A stretch of 64,000 nt of DNA from G963677445 sp963677445 (GTDB lineage: Bacteria > Bacteroidota > Ignavibacteria > Ignavibacteriales > Melioribacteraceae), in NCBI GenBank assembly GCA_963677445.2, contig CAXXGF010000036.1, forward strand, positions 62,001 through 126,000. The letters run 5' to 3'. The notes under the pieces are model-generated. The model was given only the letters and a program-made list of their open reading frames with translations, searched no databases and had not been told where the DNA came from. How positions within the stretch are numbered: the first letter of the stretch is position 1; the number at the start of each line of letters is the position of its first letter. Positions 27,633-36,952 of the stretch are shown here, piece after piece. A program made the translations under genes and the position numbers.

Positions 27633-29714
27633 TTATTTTACAACTAAAAACTTTCCGGTTTTTATGTCACCTGTCTGTTTATCTTTTACGCTGAAAAGAT
27701 ATAATCCGGTGGCAGTGGCCTGATCTCCGTCTGTAACGAGATCCCAGGCGTGTTCTCCTCCCGACATCTTCTGGGCGCCATCTTTCGAATAAGTTTCAAA
27801 CCAGCGGATATCCGATCCGTTGCTGGCCTGATCATGCTGAATTCTTTTAACCACATCACCTGAAAGTGTGTAAATGGTTATTTCACATTCCGCCGGGAGA
27901 TTATAAAAATATATTTTTCTTAATCTTTCAGAGCTGCCGTCCCAATAAGCTTCACCATAATAGGGATTCGGATATACTCCTATTTTTACTCCCGCCTCAG
28001 ATGTCGCCGGAGTTCCGGGCAATACTTTCTGCGCTGAAGCAAGAGAACTTGATTCGAGACTTCCCAGGTTATTTTCAGGATCACCCCTGTCAAAAGCGCT
28101 CACAGAATAAACATACTGCCAGCCATTAAGGAGATTTTCAATTTCAAATTTATACCAGTAGGCTGTTGTATCTCCGTCAAAATATTTTGGCTCATCCATT
28201 TTCACGTGTGAAAAGCCGGTGTTATAGCCGATACTGTTATACATGCTGTCGAATTCGGCAACTTTTACAAAAGCGGCCTGAAGGTCCTGCGCTTCAGAAA
28301 GGTCAAATCCGGTGTTTGTTCTGTATACCCTGTATCCTTCAAAATCTTTTTTAGCTGAAATAGGATCTATTGATTCCTCAGCTCTTTTATCCCAGTAAAT
28401 AGTTACTTTTCTGTCTTCCGGAACTACTTTTACATTGGGAGAATATGGAGGGGCCGGAAGAACATAACGTGTTATCTTTCCATCTCCATCTATATCTTCA
28501 CCGGGGTCCAGAATTCCGTTATTATTCCTGTCCTCACCATTATATGCTCTTAAAGCCCAGCCTGCATTATTATAAAGATTCGCTTTCTGACTTTCCGTAT
28601 CAAGAGCCGGATCATCATAACCATCTTTTTTTGCTGTAACAATCGCGAATACCACATTAACCGAATCACCCGGCGCCAGGTTAAAAGCGCCAGCGGAAAT
28701 AAGCATTGAGCGGTTGCTTGCCGTTTTTAATTCAGAAGCGCTCACTCCATTGCCATAATTAACCCCTTCGGCAAAATATCCCTGAAGTTTCAGATAGCGG
28801 TTGTTATCATTCTGGGGGGCAAAAAATTTGGGATCATCTGTATTACGGAATTGCCAGCTTACGAATGAAGCGGTGTCCACTCCCCCGTCGCTTCCGAGAT
28901 ACTGAATACCAACGTAACTGTCTGTAAAACCAACATCACCGGTAGCGTCAAATTCATAGGCTATCATAAGAGAGTCGGCGTAACCGTTTCCTCCCTTGTT
29001 AAAAAATGCCGATCCGGTGCGGGGTGATGTTATATTAGTATTACGCACAACAGTGTCTGTCCAGAGACCGACATATACATTATCAAGATATTTGCCCGAC
29101 ACATTTTTTATCCAGTAATTCATTATCACAAAAAAGTCGGCAAAAGGGAAATTCCAGGCATAACTTTCATGTCTTACGTTTACACCCAATGGTTCATGGC
29201 CAATAATTTCCTCTCCATTCTCCAGGGTTCTGTTGGTATCGGTAAAATCGATTATAAAATCCTGGTGGGAAATTGCCTCAGGGCTGAAAAACCTTGAATC
29301 AAGCAGGGTTGATCTTTCAGTTATGCCTGCCTCGGGAGCGTTGGTATACTCAAATCCGCCGCCGCGTTGTGAAACCGACGCGGCGTCGACCGCTCCGGTG
29401 GTAACAAAGGGGCCGATTCTCCCGGTTGATCCCCCATCTTCACTTCGGTATCCCCCTATCCAGAGTCCGCCGTCAAAGAGGTGTTCGATGCCGCTTCCTG
29501 CCGGGTATTCACATGAGGGCTGCTCGGGCCACAAACTGAAACCATGGCCGTAAGTGCCGAAGTTCGTTATCGTCAGCGCAATGTTCCCTACACTGGTATA
29601 GTGTGAATTGTCATCTTTCAGAATTTTGTTGTATTGTCTTCTGCCATTATCCGAGTTAAAGGTAAATGCCAGAAACATTACAGAAACTAACATTAAATAG
29701 TAAGTACGTTTCAT
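27633..29714 (-). CDS. Large secreted protein with variant T9SS-type C-terminus, first gene of the surface operon
   Basis: A 693-residue exported protein (signal peptide MKRTYYLMLVSVMFLAFTFN). The N-terminal half carries motifs typical of an uncharacterised FCB secreted family: GFSLWPEQPSCEYPAGS, HLFDGGLWIGGYRSEDG, then NYWIKNVSGKYLDNVYVGLWTD. An Fn3-like region (VKVVPEDRKVTIYWDKRAE) follows. The C-terminal domain has VYPNPYYGEAYW instead of YPNPFNP and ends TGKFLVVK, a recognised-looking variant of the sorting domain. It sits 19 bases upstream of the next gene. The decayed gene at 32-34.7 kb encoded a distant relative. Function unknown. Confidence 0.75.
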   Translation of the reverse strand: MKRTYYLMLVSVMFLAFTFNSDNGRRQYNKILKDDNSHYTSVGNIALTITNFGTYGHGFSLWPEQPSCEYPAGSGIEHLFDGGLWIGGYRSEDGGSTGRIGPFVTTGAVDAASVSQRGGGFEYTNAPEAGITERSTLLDSRFFSPEAISHQDFIIDFTDTNRTLENGEEIIGHEPLGVNVRHESYAWNFPFADFFVIMNYWIKNVSGKYLDNVYVGLWTDTVVRNTNITSPRTGSAFFNKGGNGYADSLMIAYEFDATGDVGFTDSYVGIQYLGSDGGVDTASFVSWQFRNTDDPKFFAPQNDNNRYLKLQGYFAEGVNYGNGVSASELKTASNRSMLISAGAFNLAPGDSVNVVFAIVTAKKDGYDDPALDTESQKANLYNNAGWALRAYNGEDRNNNGILDPGEDIDGDGKITRYVLPAPPYSPNVKVVPEDRKVTIYWDKRAEESIDPISAKKDFEGYRVYRTNTGFDLSEAQDLQAAFVKVAEFDSMYNSIGYNTGFSHVKMDEPKYFDGDTTAYWYKFEIENLLNGWQYVYSVSAFDRGDPENNLGSLESSSLASAQKVLPGTPATSEAGVKIGVYPNPYYGEAYWDGSSERLRKIYFYNLPAECEITIYTLSGDVVKRIQHDQASNGSDIRWFETYSKDGAQKMSGGEHAWDLVTDGDQATATGLYLFSVKDKQTGDIKTGKFLVVK

Positions 29715-30034
29715 AGGTTCCGATTAAATAATTTTTAGCATGTAAAGTTAATCATATGCTGTAAGGTTATCAAACAATTACAGGGATAAAATAAATCTTA
29801 ATATTATCTTAATTATCAGGGATAAAGTAATATGACTTGTTTGACGCCATCAGCAATTGGAATTATTACATTTATCAATCTAATACTAAAAATTAGACAT
29901 TTTAAATTTAAATTCAAATAGCTGCAGAAACAGCAGGCATGAATGGATACAGGCATTGTCAAGCAGAAGACCCCTTATCAGGAATACAAAAAAAAATATC
30001 GACAACATGTCAGTTATGATTTATATTGCGCGGT
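29715..30034. other. Intergenic region upstream of the surface operon
   Basis: AT-rich sequence between the operon start and the small orphan gene. It should contain the operon promoter, but I see no convincing -35/-10 pair and no repeats. Confidence 0.4.
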
Positions 30035-30361
30035 TTATTTCATTCTTTTTGCCGTTACTGCGGAAATATCTCCCTCATCAAAAAACATCTGTCCATGTAT
30101 TTCGTCATCACTGATTAATTCAAAACATCCCCCGCCTGAAGCTTCATCCATCTCGTCCCATCCTGACCATGCGTACTCAATTTTTATATTCTCTGTGTTT
30201 TCAACAATCCTGTAATTCAGTTCGCCATCCACATAACCAAACATAAAGGAACCACGTTTCATTTTATCAAATTGAAAGAAGCCGTCACCCTGGGCGTTTA
30301 TAAAATCATCATCCCATAATTCCATTTCGGTAATTTTCCATTTGCCAATAATTTTGCTCAT
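30035..30361 (-). CDS. Conserved hypothetical cytosolic protein
   Basis: A 108-residue acidic protein without signal or membrane segment. The pattern GKWKITEMELWDDDFINAQG, then SGWDEMDEASGGGCFEL and the C-terminal DEIHGQMFFDEGDISAVTAKR resembles a small family found scattered in many unrelated bacteria, probably a compact beta-barrel (lipocalin-like). No function is known to me. It stands alone with >300 bases on both sides, consistent with an accessory gene acquired horizontally. Confidence 0.7.
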   Translation of the reverse strand: MSKIIGKWKITEMELWDDDFINAQGDGFFQFDKMKRGSFMFGYVDGELNYRIVENTENIKIEYAWSGWDEMDEASGGGCFELISDDEIHGQMFFDEGDISAVTAKRMK

Positions 30362-30701
30362 TTTCCTGAATCCCGAAAATCGTTCACAGTTTTAATTTTA
30401 TTTCTTCCAAATCTAATATTGATTGAGTTTCCGACACAAATAAAATGCTTCCGAAAGTCAAAAATTTATAGTAAATTTTTTAGTGGTTTATAGATCTTTG
30501 AGGATGCGTAATAAAAATATGTCAATTTCTACTGGAATGGCTATTTACATTATCGATTTATGAGGAATGCGCTCTCGTAAGCCTTGAAGGTAATTCAGAA
30601 CTCGTGAAAAAATTACGCCTGAGAAAATCAGTGCTGAGGACGATTACGAAAACGAATATAATTTATTATTTTTGAATTCGTTTCGTCTCGGCCCGAACAG
30701 T
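30362..30701. other. Intergenic region with one imperfect inverted repeat
   Basis: No gene is supported. ACGAAAACGAAT near 30645 pairs imperfectly with ATTCGTTTCGT near 30675 across an AT-rich loop, just downstream of the HNH gene on the minus strand. It lacks a T-run, so it is at best a weak terminator. Confidence 0.35.
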
Positions 30702-31271
30702 CTAAGATTTATTAGTTTTATCCTCCGCGACCAAACATAACGCCCCTGGTTGTGGAAAATCTGTCGGTATACAAGACAGCTTAAATGGCAGCTCTGAATC
30801 AATTAGTTGTATTTCATATTCCATAAAATCATTATTATTACAATATTCAATAACCAATTTCAAATAACGGCGCAATACCATCAAAGGAGGGAATTTCCCT
30901 TTATCATTCATCCACTCCATGAGATCTTTTTTTCCTTTAGAACTGTTACATTCTCTGCAGGCATAAACAAGATTATCTCCCGTATCTCTGCCCCCATATT
31001 TTTTCGGCAAAATATGGTCAAGTGAAAGATTATCAGGTGAACCACAGTAACCACATTTCGATCCGGATATCATCTTGATTTTTTCATCATCAAACAGCGA
31101 TCTTATATTCATCCTGCCCTCCATCAGTCCCTTATATAGCCTTGAACGTATCATAAAATTGAATCGATTATACTTTTCCTGATTTTTATCAACCGCAGTA
31201 TGAGCCATAGCTAAATTTGCGTAGGACCAGAATAATAAGCTTTTAATTGTTTTCAGTTCTTTTTTTGCCAT
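30702..31271 (-). CDS. HNH endonuclease
   Basis: A 189-residue predicted nuclease. The HNH core runs from about 70 to 115: zinc-type CGYCG (with NLSLDHILPKKYGGRDTGDNLVYACRECNSSKG), containing the paired CxxC knuckles, the DH catalytic pair and the Asn/His-type NLVYACRECN segment. The N-terminal 60 residues and the C-terminal 70 are not recognised. No restriction, CRISPR or phage genes adjoin it; its neighbours are a toxin-antitoxin pair and an orphan gene, consistent with a mobile or defence-like accessory stretch. Confidence 0.85.
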   Translation of the reverse strand: MAKKELKTIKSLLFWSYANLAMAHTAVDKNQEKYNRFNFMIRSRLYKGLMEGRMNIRSLFDDEKIKMISGSKCGYCGSPDNLSLDHILPKKYGGRDTGDNLVYACRECNSSKGKKDLMEWMNDKGKFPPLMVLRRYLKLVIEYCNNNDFMEYEIQLIDSELPFKLSCIPTDFPQPGALCLVAEDKTNKS

Positions 31272-31527
31272 ATTTTTCTTTTATTTTTAGCGCTTGAGAC
31301 AATATTTACCACAAAACTTTTTTTTTCTCAACAATATCATCTTATTTGTGCTGACTTAGGTTTTGCCAAAACAAAATCGAAAATAACTCAATATTATTTT
31401 TATATTCCGGCCGTAGCGATAACGCGCCTCCGTGGGTAAACTCCGATTCAAGAATATTATCATTAATCATTTTTCAAAATATGAAGAAGCTCTATCCGGT
31501 GTTTTCCTGAAAAGAGGAGCTATTTTT

Positions 31528-31803
31528 TCAAGGATTGATATTCTCATAATGTCCACCGATTGCAAAAATATAAATGTAATTCTCATCAAATTTATATATC
31601 ACCCTGTCTTTCCGGGAAATTCTCCGCGACCAGAACCCTGCTAAAGCATATTTTAACGCTTCTGGTTTTCCTGCACCTGCTGTTGGATCACTCCTCATGA
31701 GTTCCTGAATAATTCTGCAAAGATTTTTATGCAGGATTTTATCTTTTCTTCTGATTTCCTCGTATCTCTCCCAGGTATTACCCTCAAAGACCAGTGATCT
31801 CAT
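31528..31803 (-). CDS. yoeB: YoeB/Txe-family toxin (mRNA interferase)
   Basis: Ribosome-dependent mRNA endoribonuclease. I start at the ATG at 31803 (MRSLVFEGNTWERYEE), as in YoeB proteins; an ATG three codons upstream is also open. The 91 residues carry the family block KPEALKYALAGFWSRRI, SRKDRVIYKF, and the C-terminal GGHY, matching the catalytic Glu, Arg, His and Tyr positions of YoeB. The gene overlaps the antitoxin gene by 20 bases, the usual antitoxin-first order. Confidence 0.92.
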   Translation of the reverse strand: MRSLVFEGNTWERYEEIRRKDKILHKNLCRIIQELMRSDPTAGAGKPEALKYALAGFWSRRISRKDRVIYKFDENYIYIFAIGGHYENINP

Positions 31804-32056
31804 CCAGCTCATCTGAGTTTGGTTTATAGCCGCTATCTGACTTATGTGTTTCGAGAGACGCAGCTATTTGATTCATCAAAGATTTGTTTTGTAAAATATA
31901 GAGCGTCTCCCGGTCTCTCTCCCAGTCTTCAGCGGAAATAACAATAAAATCCTTTCCTGCCCGGCGTTTTACCCGGAATGGCTCATGATCAGATAATGCG
32001 CGATCAACATATTCTTTTATGTTTGCTCTGAATTTATTAACTGACAGCTCTCTCAT
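31784..32056 (-). CDS. yefM: YefM/Phd-family antitoxin
   Basis: Antitoxin that neutralises YoeB and usually represses its own operon. The ATG at 32056 (after AAAGGAAAATTTT) gives 90 residues beginning MRELSVNKFRANIKEYVDRA; an extension of 35 codons upstream is open but lacks a family match. The N-terminal half fits the Phd/YefM DNA-binding fold (FRVKRRAGKDFIVISAEDWE). The C-terminal half (LYILQNKSLMNQIAASLETHKS) is the toxin-binding tail. The two genes overlap and are surely co-expressed. Confidence 0.9.
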   Translation of the reverse strand: MRELSVNKFRANIKEYVDRALSDHEPFRVKRRAGKDFIVISAEDWERDRETLYILQNKSLMNQIAASLETHKSDSGYKPNSDELDEITGL

Positions 32057-32194
32057 AAAATTTTCCTTTTTCACAAATGTACTAATTTCCGGTACATATT
32101 GCAACGATAAATTTTTATTTTCATGATTCACGTTTTGAGTATCGACTCCGCAGGCTCTCAACTTGACATGGCGAAATCACTCATAAATCCTCTC

Positions 32195-34728
32195 CTACCT
32201 CAACAAAATCATTTTTCTCGTATTTATATATTCCCCGGCTCTGACGTTATAAAAACAGACACCTGAGCATAGGTTTTCCGCGTTAAACTTTACTTCGTGC
32301 TCACCCGCGGGCAGAGTTTTATTTATCAAAGCCGCGAATCTTCTTCCAAGAACATCGTAAACATCAAGTTTTACTTCTTCCCTTTCAGCAATAGAAAATG
32401 TAATCGTTGTTGAGGGATTAAAGGGATTGGGATAATTTTGTCCGAGCGAATATGAATATTCTTTTCCCGGTTCCTCATTTTCTTCCATTGATGTTATAAC
32501 CGGGTTAAAATATTCCTGGTAATAGTCTTATATTTTCCTTGTCTGAACTATCGCGTCCTCACTGCCGTTGCCGGTCGCGGCGTAATACCCGATCAGAAAA
32601 CTAACTTTTTCACCGGGATTTATATTAAATGGACCCATTGATGAAATAAGCCTTAGATCACACGTGTAAATATGAATCCAGCCGTCATCTATTACAGGGT
32701 TACCTGAATAGGCAAAAACAGGATTAACATCTTCGCAGTCGCAGTTATAAACGGCGCTGTGGTGTTCATAACAGGGGTTCATCCTCTCACTATAAAAATT
32801 ATGCCTGTGGCATAATTTCGTAATTGTTGCGTGGTAAGAAGATCACTATACGAAGGGTCGCCGCACAGAAAATGTGAAGAAGCGCTCATTTTCATCGCCT
32901 CCCCGGATGAACTATGGATACAATCCATAAAAAGCGCCGGTGGATTTTCATCGAAAATATCATCATCATCGTCATTATAAGTATAAATAGCGTTTCTGAT
33001 AGTATCGGTGCCGAACAGATCGTCCCCACATGTCTCCCACAACAGTGTCAGTAAATATTATGAAATAAGAGTCATCAAGAGGAATGGGGAATCCATTGTG
33101 AAAAGCGATTGATGAATTTCAATCCCCTGTTCTCTGGAATCTGTAAATCTATATAACCAATTACTAAAATTCCCATCATGATAAATGGAATAAGATATAT
33201 TATCGCAGTTTTTTAAAGGACTATGCTCAGTCAGGTCCCAAACGCTATTATTATTTTTATCATTGCACTGGTAAACGTCGTATCCATTTCCATCATAAAA
33301 ATCAGCTCCCAAAGCAGCAACAATCTCCCAATCTCTCCATTCGGCCCCGAATTGCGAATCAGATTTTTTCACAAAATATAAGTTCTGTAAAGGGCTAAAA
33401 GGATAATTCTGATAAGCCGTTCCCGGGAGAAATAATTCAGCAAGTGTTGATGTCGCCATGCCGCAGCCATATAATTCATCCCCGAAATAGCCGCTGATAT
33501 AAAATCCGGCAAAAAAATAAGGGGTTTATCATCAAATGTTAAATTTTCCTGGTGGAGGGGCAAATCAACAAGTACGCCATCATTTCTGATGGGGATAGAG
33601 AGTGTATCAGTGGTAAGAATCATGTTTTCCCTGAAAACAGATGGCTCCCTTACGAGAATATTTTCGGAAATAACATTTTCTGATATATCGGATTTTATAA
33701 GTGTCTTAAAATTTTCCGAATAAATTCCGGACAGGTTTTTTGTGTAATATCCCTTCTCCGGTAATTTTAAAGAAATATTGTTCCAAGCGCCTCCACTACC
33801 GGAGATTATAAATAATTCTACATTGCCAATTTTATTGCCCCATCATGTAAAAGTAAAATCCCTGCCTGCCAATACCGGAAAACCATCCAAAGATGTAACA
33901 ATAAATAATTCAGGGTAATCAATTATTTCCTCAACACGTTTGAATTTGGGTTCCCACAATGCTCCATCCCAGTCAAAATGCACACTCGAAGAAATTCTGT
34001 CATCCTGAAAGTATTGGTTAACATTTTTCCCCAGGTTAATCCATTCGAAATCCCAATCCTGATAAATTTGAGTGATAATCTGCCCCGAATCATTATATTC
34101 ATAAAGTGTTTTTTTATCTAGCAATATATTAATTGTTATTTTGCGAGATCTGTTTGATTCTACTACACGATTTGCGGAGTCATATATATAATCTGTCAAA
34201 TACTTCAATCCCATGCCTAAGCCAAAATATTGCTTCACCAAAACTATTTTCCCATCTTTCCATTCATATTCAAAAAGAGAATCCAGTTTCACTTCTCCCA
34301 AATAGTCCTTATAAACAAACACCTCCTCTTTAACCAATTACTCCTGATCATCATAATAGCTTTTTATCTGCTTCACTATACGCCATTCATAATCATCATT
34401 TCGTTCAATCTTAAATTCGATTGGCAGCTTACCATCATAGATACATGTATGCCTCTCATAATCATACCATACCCCTTCAAAATACCTGACCAGTTCCTCA
34501 GTTAAAAGATTATCGGTGTTATATTAATATATGCTCGGAATAACTGTTGATTTCGCGGTCAAACCTGTGAACTTCAAGTGTATCCTTCATATCAATAATT
34601 GAACGATAAGGATACTCCAAGCGCCAGTCATTATGATCGTAGATATATTTTTTCTGGATTCCTGGCTGTGAAAATAATATTCCCCCGCAAAGGAAAATCA
34701 GAGCTGCGAGTATATTTTTAAGTCCCAT
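32195..34728 (-). pseudogene. Decayed T9SS-secreted protein gene
   Basis: The start at 34728 has a strong ribosome binding site (AGGAGTAAGG) and a signal peptide (MGLKNILAALIFLCGGILFS). The original product would have been about 840 residues: YD-like repeats (DYIYDSANRVV, YEYNDSGQIITQIYQDWDFEW), an Ig-like domain (interrupted at GRDFTFT), a region with GFYISGYFGDELYGCGMATS, then DYYQEYFNPVITS and a YPNPFNP sorting domain. Lesions: in-frame stops TAA 34338-34340, TGA 33843-33845 and TAA 32528-32530; frameshifts near 34520, in the A7 run 33511-33517, in the G4 run 33086-33089, in the C4 run 33024-33027, and near 32805. Each break is bridged by continuing homology-like sequence in another frame. 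Too many lesions for a working gene. Confidence 0.85.
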
Positions 34729-34749
34729 CCTTACTCCTGTTTGCGCCAA

Positions 34750-35505
34750 AAAAAATCGTTAAGGAGTATTTCATTTTGATATAGGAATTAAAAGGGGTAA
34801 AAACAATGAAAAAGGAGAATGAATAGAATCTCAGTTGATTAAAGGAAAATTATTATTCGCCCTGGATCAGGGGTCTTTTAAATGCCATCGGACCAAAAAG
34901 ATCCAATACTTAAGTAGGAAAAAATTGTTGGTTGTTAATTTACCGCGCTGTGTATCAGGCGCTGCCCTTTTTTTAGTTTTTGGTGATGAAGGCTGTTCTT
35001 GTTGAATTCTGTTTTCCCGGGGGAAAGGATTACGATTACTCCGTAAGGAGTTAAATTCTACGCAAAATGGCAAGAATTCAATTAACAATTCATAATGTAC
35101 AATGAACAATTAAAAAGACAATTGATAAATATTCCATTAGCTCAAAAATTTTTCGTAAAATAACGATTTTTTTAATGCGTGAATCTCTCGCTCAAAGACC
35201 GAACAAAAAAAACCTTATTCTTTAATCTTTTAACCTTAGTAGCAATGGCAGGCCCTCAAAACTTGAACCTTATCGCCTTTTTAACCGGGGCATTATTTCC
35301 CGTAGATTTCGTTGCTGGATCCTGAAAGAACAGGGTTACCAGAATAAGAATGATGGTCAGGATGTTTTAATAAAATAAAAAACCGCGTCATCTTTTAATT
35401 ATCAATTGTCAATTATCCATTATCAGTTAAACAACTCTTCAATAACCGCTCAGCGCTTCTGGTTTGCCAGATTAAGATTACGATTATGATTACGATTACG
35501 ATGTT
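34750..35505. other. Intergenic region with short repeats, no gene
   Basis: About 750 bases without a supported gene. Visible: a palindrome ACTCC-GTAA-GGAGT near 35038; AT-rich strings built from CAATTAACAATT / AATTGTCAATTATC near 35078-35125 and 35397-35425, of the kind seen between genes in FCB genomes; and a six-base tandem repeat at 35471-35500. An 80-codon minus frame (34867-35109) is not convincing. Confidence 0.5.
35471..35500. repeat. Short tandem repeat of ATTACG-like hexamers
   Basis: Five consecutive six-base units: ATTAAG, ATTACG, ATTATG, ATTACG, ATTACG. They lie just beyond the terminator of the vor operon. Confidence 0.75.
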
Positions 35506-35542
35506 AAAAAAGGGGCTGCCAAAATGACATTGGCAAGCCCCT
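35506..35542 (-). terminator. Intrinsic terminator of the vor operon
   Basis: On the minus strand AAGGGGCTTGCCAA pairs with TTGGCAGCCCCTT across a short loop and is followed by Ts, 30 bases after the vorC stop. Confidence 0.88.
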
Positions 35543-35571
35543 TAAAGAAATGTTTATATTATTTAATTATC

Positions 35572-36126
35572 TCAGGCTGTCTGACCCACTTCCGCGGCGA
35601 GTTCCATTCCCCTGTTGAGCGCCTTTTCATTTAAAGGCAGCAGGTGATGGTAACGTTCCGGCAGAACCTGTTTCAGGCCCGCGATAATATTATCATATTC
35701 AATGATAGGTTTTTTCTTAAGGAATGAGCCAAGCATAATCATGTTCAATACTTTTGTATTTTCCATTTTTGCCGCTTCATTACTGCCGTCAATCCCGACC
35801 AGGTCAATATCTTCACGAGTGGGAGGATTAATGATATTGGTAGTATCATAAATTAATGTGCCGCCCGGTTTAACAGCCTTCTCAAATTTATCAACTGAAG
35901 GCTGGTTGAGAGCGATAACGGTATCAAATTTGGAAATTATAGGTGAACTCACCTTTGAATCACTGACAATAACAATACAGTTTGCTGTTCCGCCGCGCAT
36001 TTCAGGTCCGTAAGAGGGCATCCAGCTAACCTCTTTTTCTTCCATCATGCCCGCGTAACAAAGGATCATACCCATTGAAAGAACACCCTGTCCGCCAAAT
36101 CCGGCAATTACTATTTCTTCTGTCAT
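35572..36126 (-). CDS. vorC: 2-oxoacid:ferredoxin oxidoreductase, gamma subunit
   Basis: Gamma subunit (184 residues) of the four-part 2-oxoacid:ferredoxin oxidoreductase. The ATG at 36126 follows AGGAGG; the frame extends 28 codons upstream into the beta gene but that part is not conserved-looking. The POR_N/gamma motif IAGFGGQGVLSMGMIL is at the N-terminus, then SWMPSYGPEMRGGTANC, typical of VOR/KOR gamma subunits. It starts 1 base after the beta-subunit stop. Confidence 0.9.
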   Translation of the reverse strand: MTEEIVIAGFGGQGVLSMGMILCYAGMMEEKEVSWMPSYGPEMRGGTANCIVIVSDSKVSSPIISKFDTVIALNQPSVDKFEKAVKPGGTLIYDTTNIINPPTREDIDLVGIDGSNEAAKMENTKVLNMIMLGSFLKKKPIIEYDNIIAGLKQVLPERYHHLLPLNEKALNRGMELAAEVGQTA

Positions 36127-36127
36127 T

Positions 36128-36952
36128 TTATGCCTCCTTTCCAGGTTTTTTAATATCTCCAAGCTGATAGAAGGGCAGCATATGGTCTTCAACAAATTTA
36201 TTGGCTTCAACAGGAGTCATTTTCCAGTTGGAGGGACAATTGGAGACAATTTCGACAAAACATGTGCCTTTCTTCAGTTTCTGATATTTGAAGCCGTTCA
36301 GAATTGCTTTTTTAGCTTTTCTGACATTGGCAGGTTTATGAACCGACTGTCTTGTAACATAATAAGTGCCCGGCAGCGCGGCGACAAGTTCTGTAATTTT
36401 AAGAGGATGTCCCATTACTTCAACATCCCGGCCAAAGGGAGATGTCGTGGATTTCATTTTTGAGAGAGTGGTCGGAGCCATCTGACCACCTGTCATACCA
36501 TAAATGCCATTGTTTATAAAAACAATCAGTATATTTTCACCACGGTTGCAGGAATGAATTGTTTCAGCGGTGCCAATCGCGGCAAGATCGCCGTCACCCT
36601 GGTAGGAAAAAACATATTTTTCGGGCAGCACGCGTTTGATGCCGGTAGCCACTGCCGAAGCGCGTCCGTGAGCCGCTTCACTCATATCGATATCAAGATA
36701 ATTATAAGCAAAAACCGCGCAGCCGACAGGGGCAACGCCGATTGTATCTTCCTGAATGCCAAGTTCTTCAATTACTTCGGCAAGCAAACGATGGACAACG
36801 CCATGTCCGCAGCCGGGACAATAATGCAGAGGAGTATCGGTAAGCACTTTTGGCCTTTCATATACAATATTTTCTTTGGTGCAGATGCTTTCATCAATCA
36901 GCATTTCGGTAAAACGCTGTTCTTCTTCGTCGAGCATTATCTTTTCATTCAT
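36128..36952 (-). CDS. vorA: 2-oxoacid:ferredoxin oxidoreductase, beta (TPP-binding) subunit
   Basis: Binds thiamine pyrophosphate and carries out oxidative decarboxylation of the 2-oxoacid to the acyl-CoA. The 274 residues show the [4Fe-4S]-type YCPGCGHGVVHRLL motif, VGCAVFAYNYLD, the TPP/Mg motif GDGDLAAIG (ending in FINNGIYGMTGGQMAPTT). The sequence is of the VOR/KOR type. The start overlaps the alpha stop (ATGA at 36949-36952). Confidence 0.92.
   Translation of the reverse strand: MNEKIMLDEEEQRFTEMLIDESICTKENIVYERPKVLTDTPLHYCPGCGHGVVHRLLAEVIEELGIQEDTIGVAPVGCAVFAYNYLDIDMSEAAHGRASAVATGIKRVLPEKYVFSYQGDGDLAAIGTAETIHSCNRGENILIVFINNGIYGMTGGQMAPTTLSKMKSTTSPFGRDVEVMGHPLKITELVAALPGTYYVTRQSVHKPANVRKAKKAILNGFKYQKLKKGTCFVEIVSNCPSNWKMTPVEANKFVEDHMLPFYQLGDIKKPGKEA

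Noticed and set aside
34867..35109. 80-codon minus-strand ORF
   Set aside because: It runs through AT-rich repeat-like strings (CAATTAACAATT) and a palindrome; no recognisable protein features.
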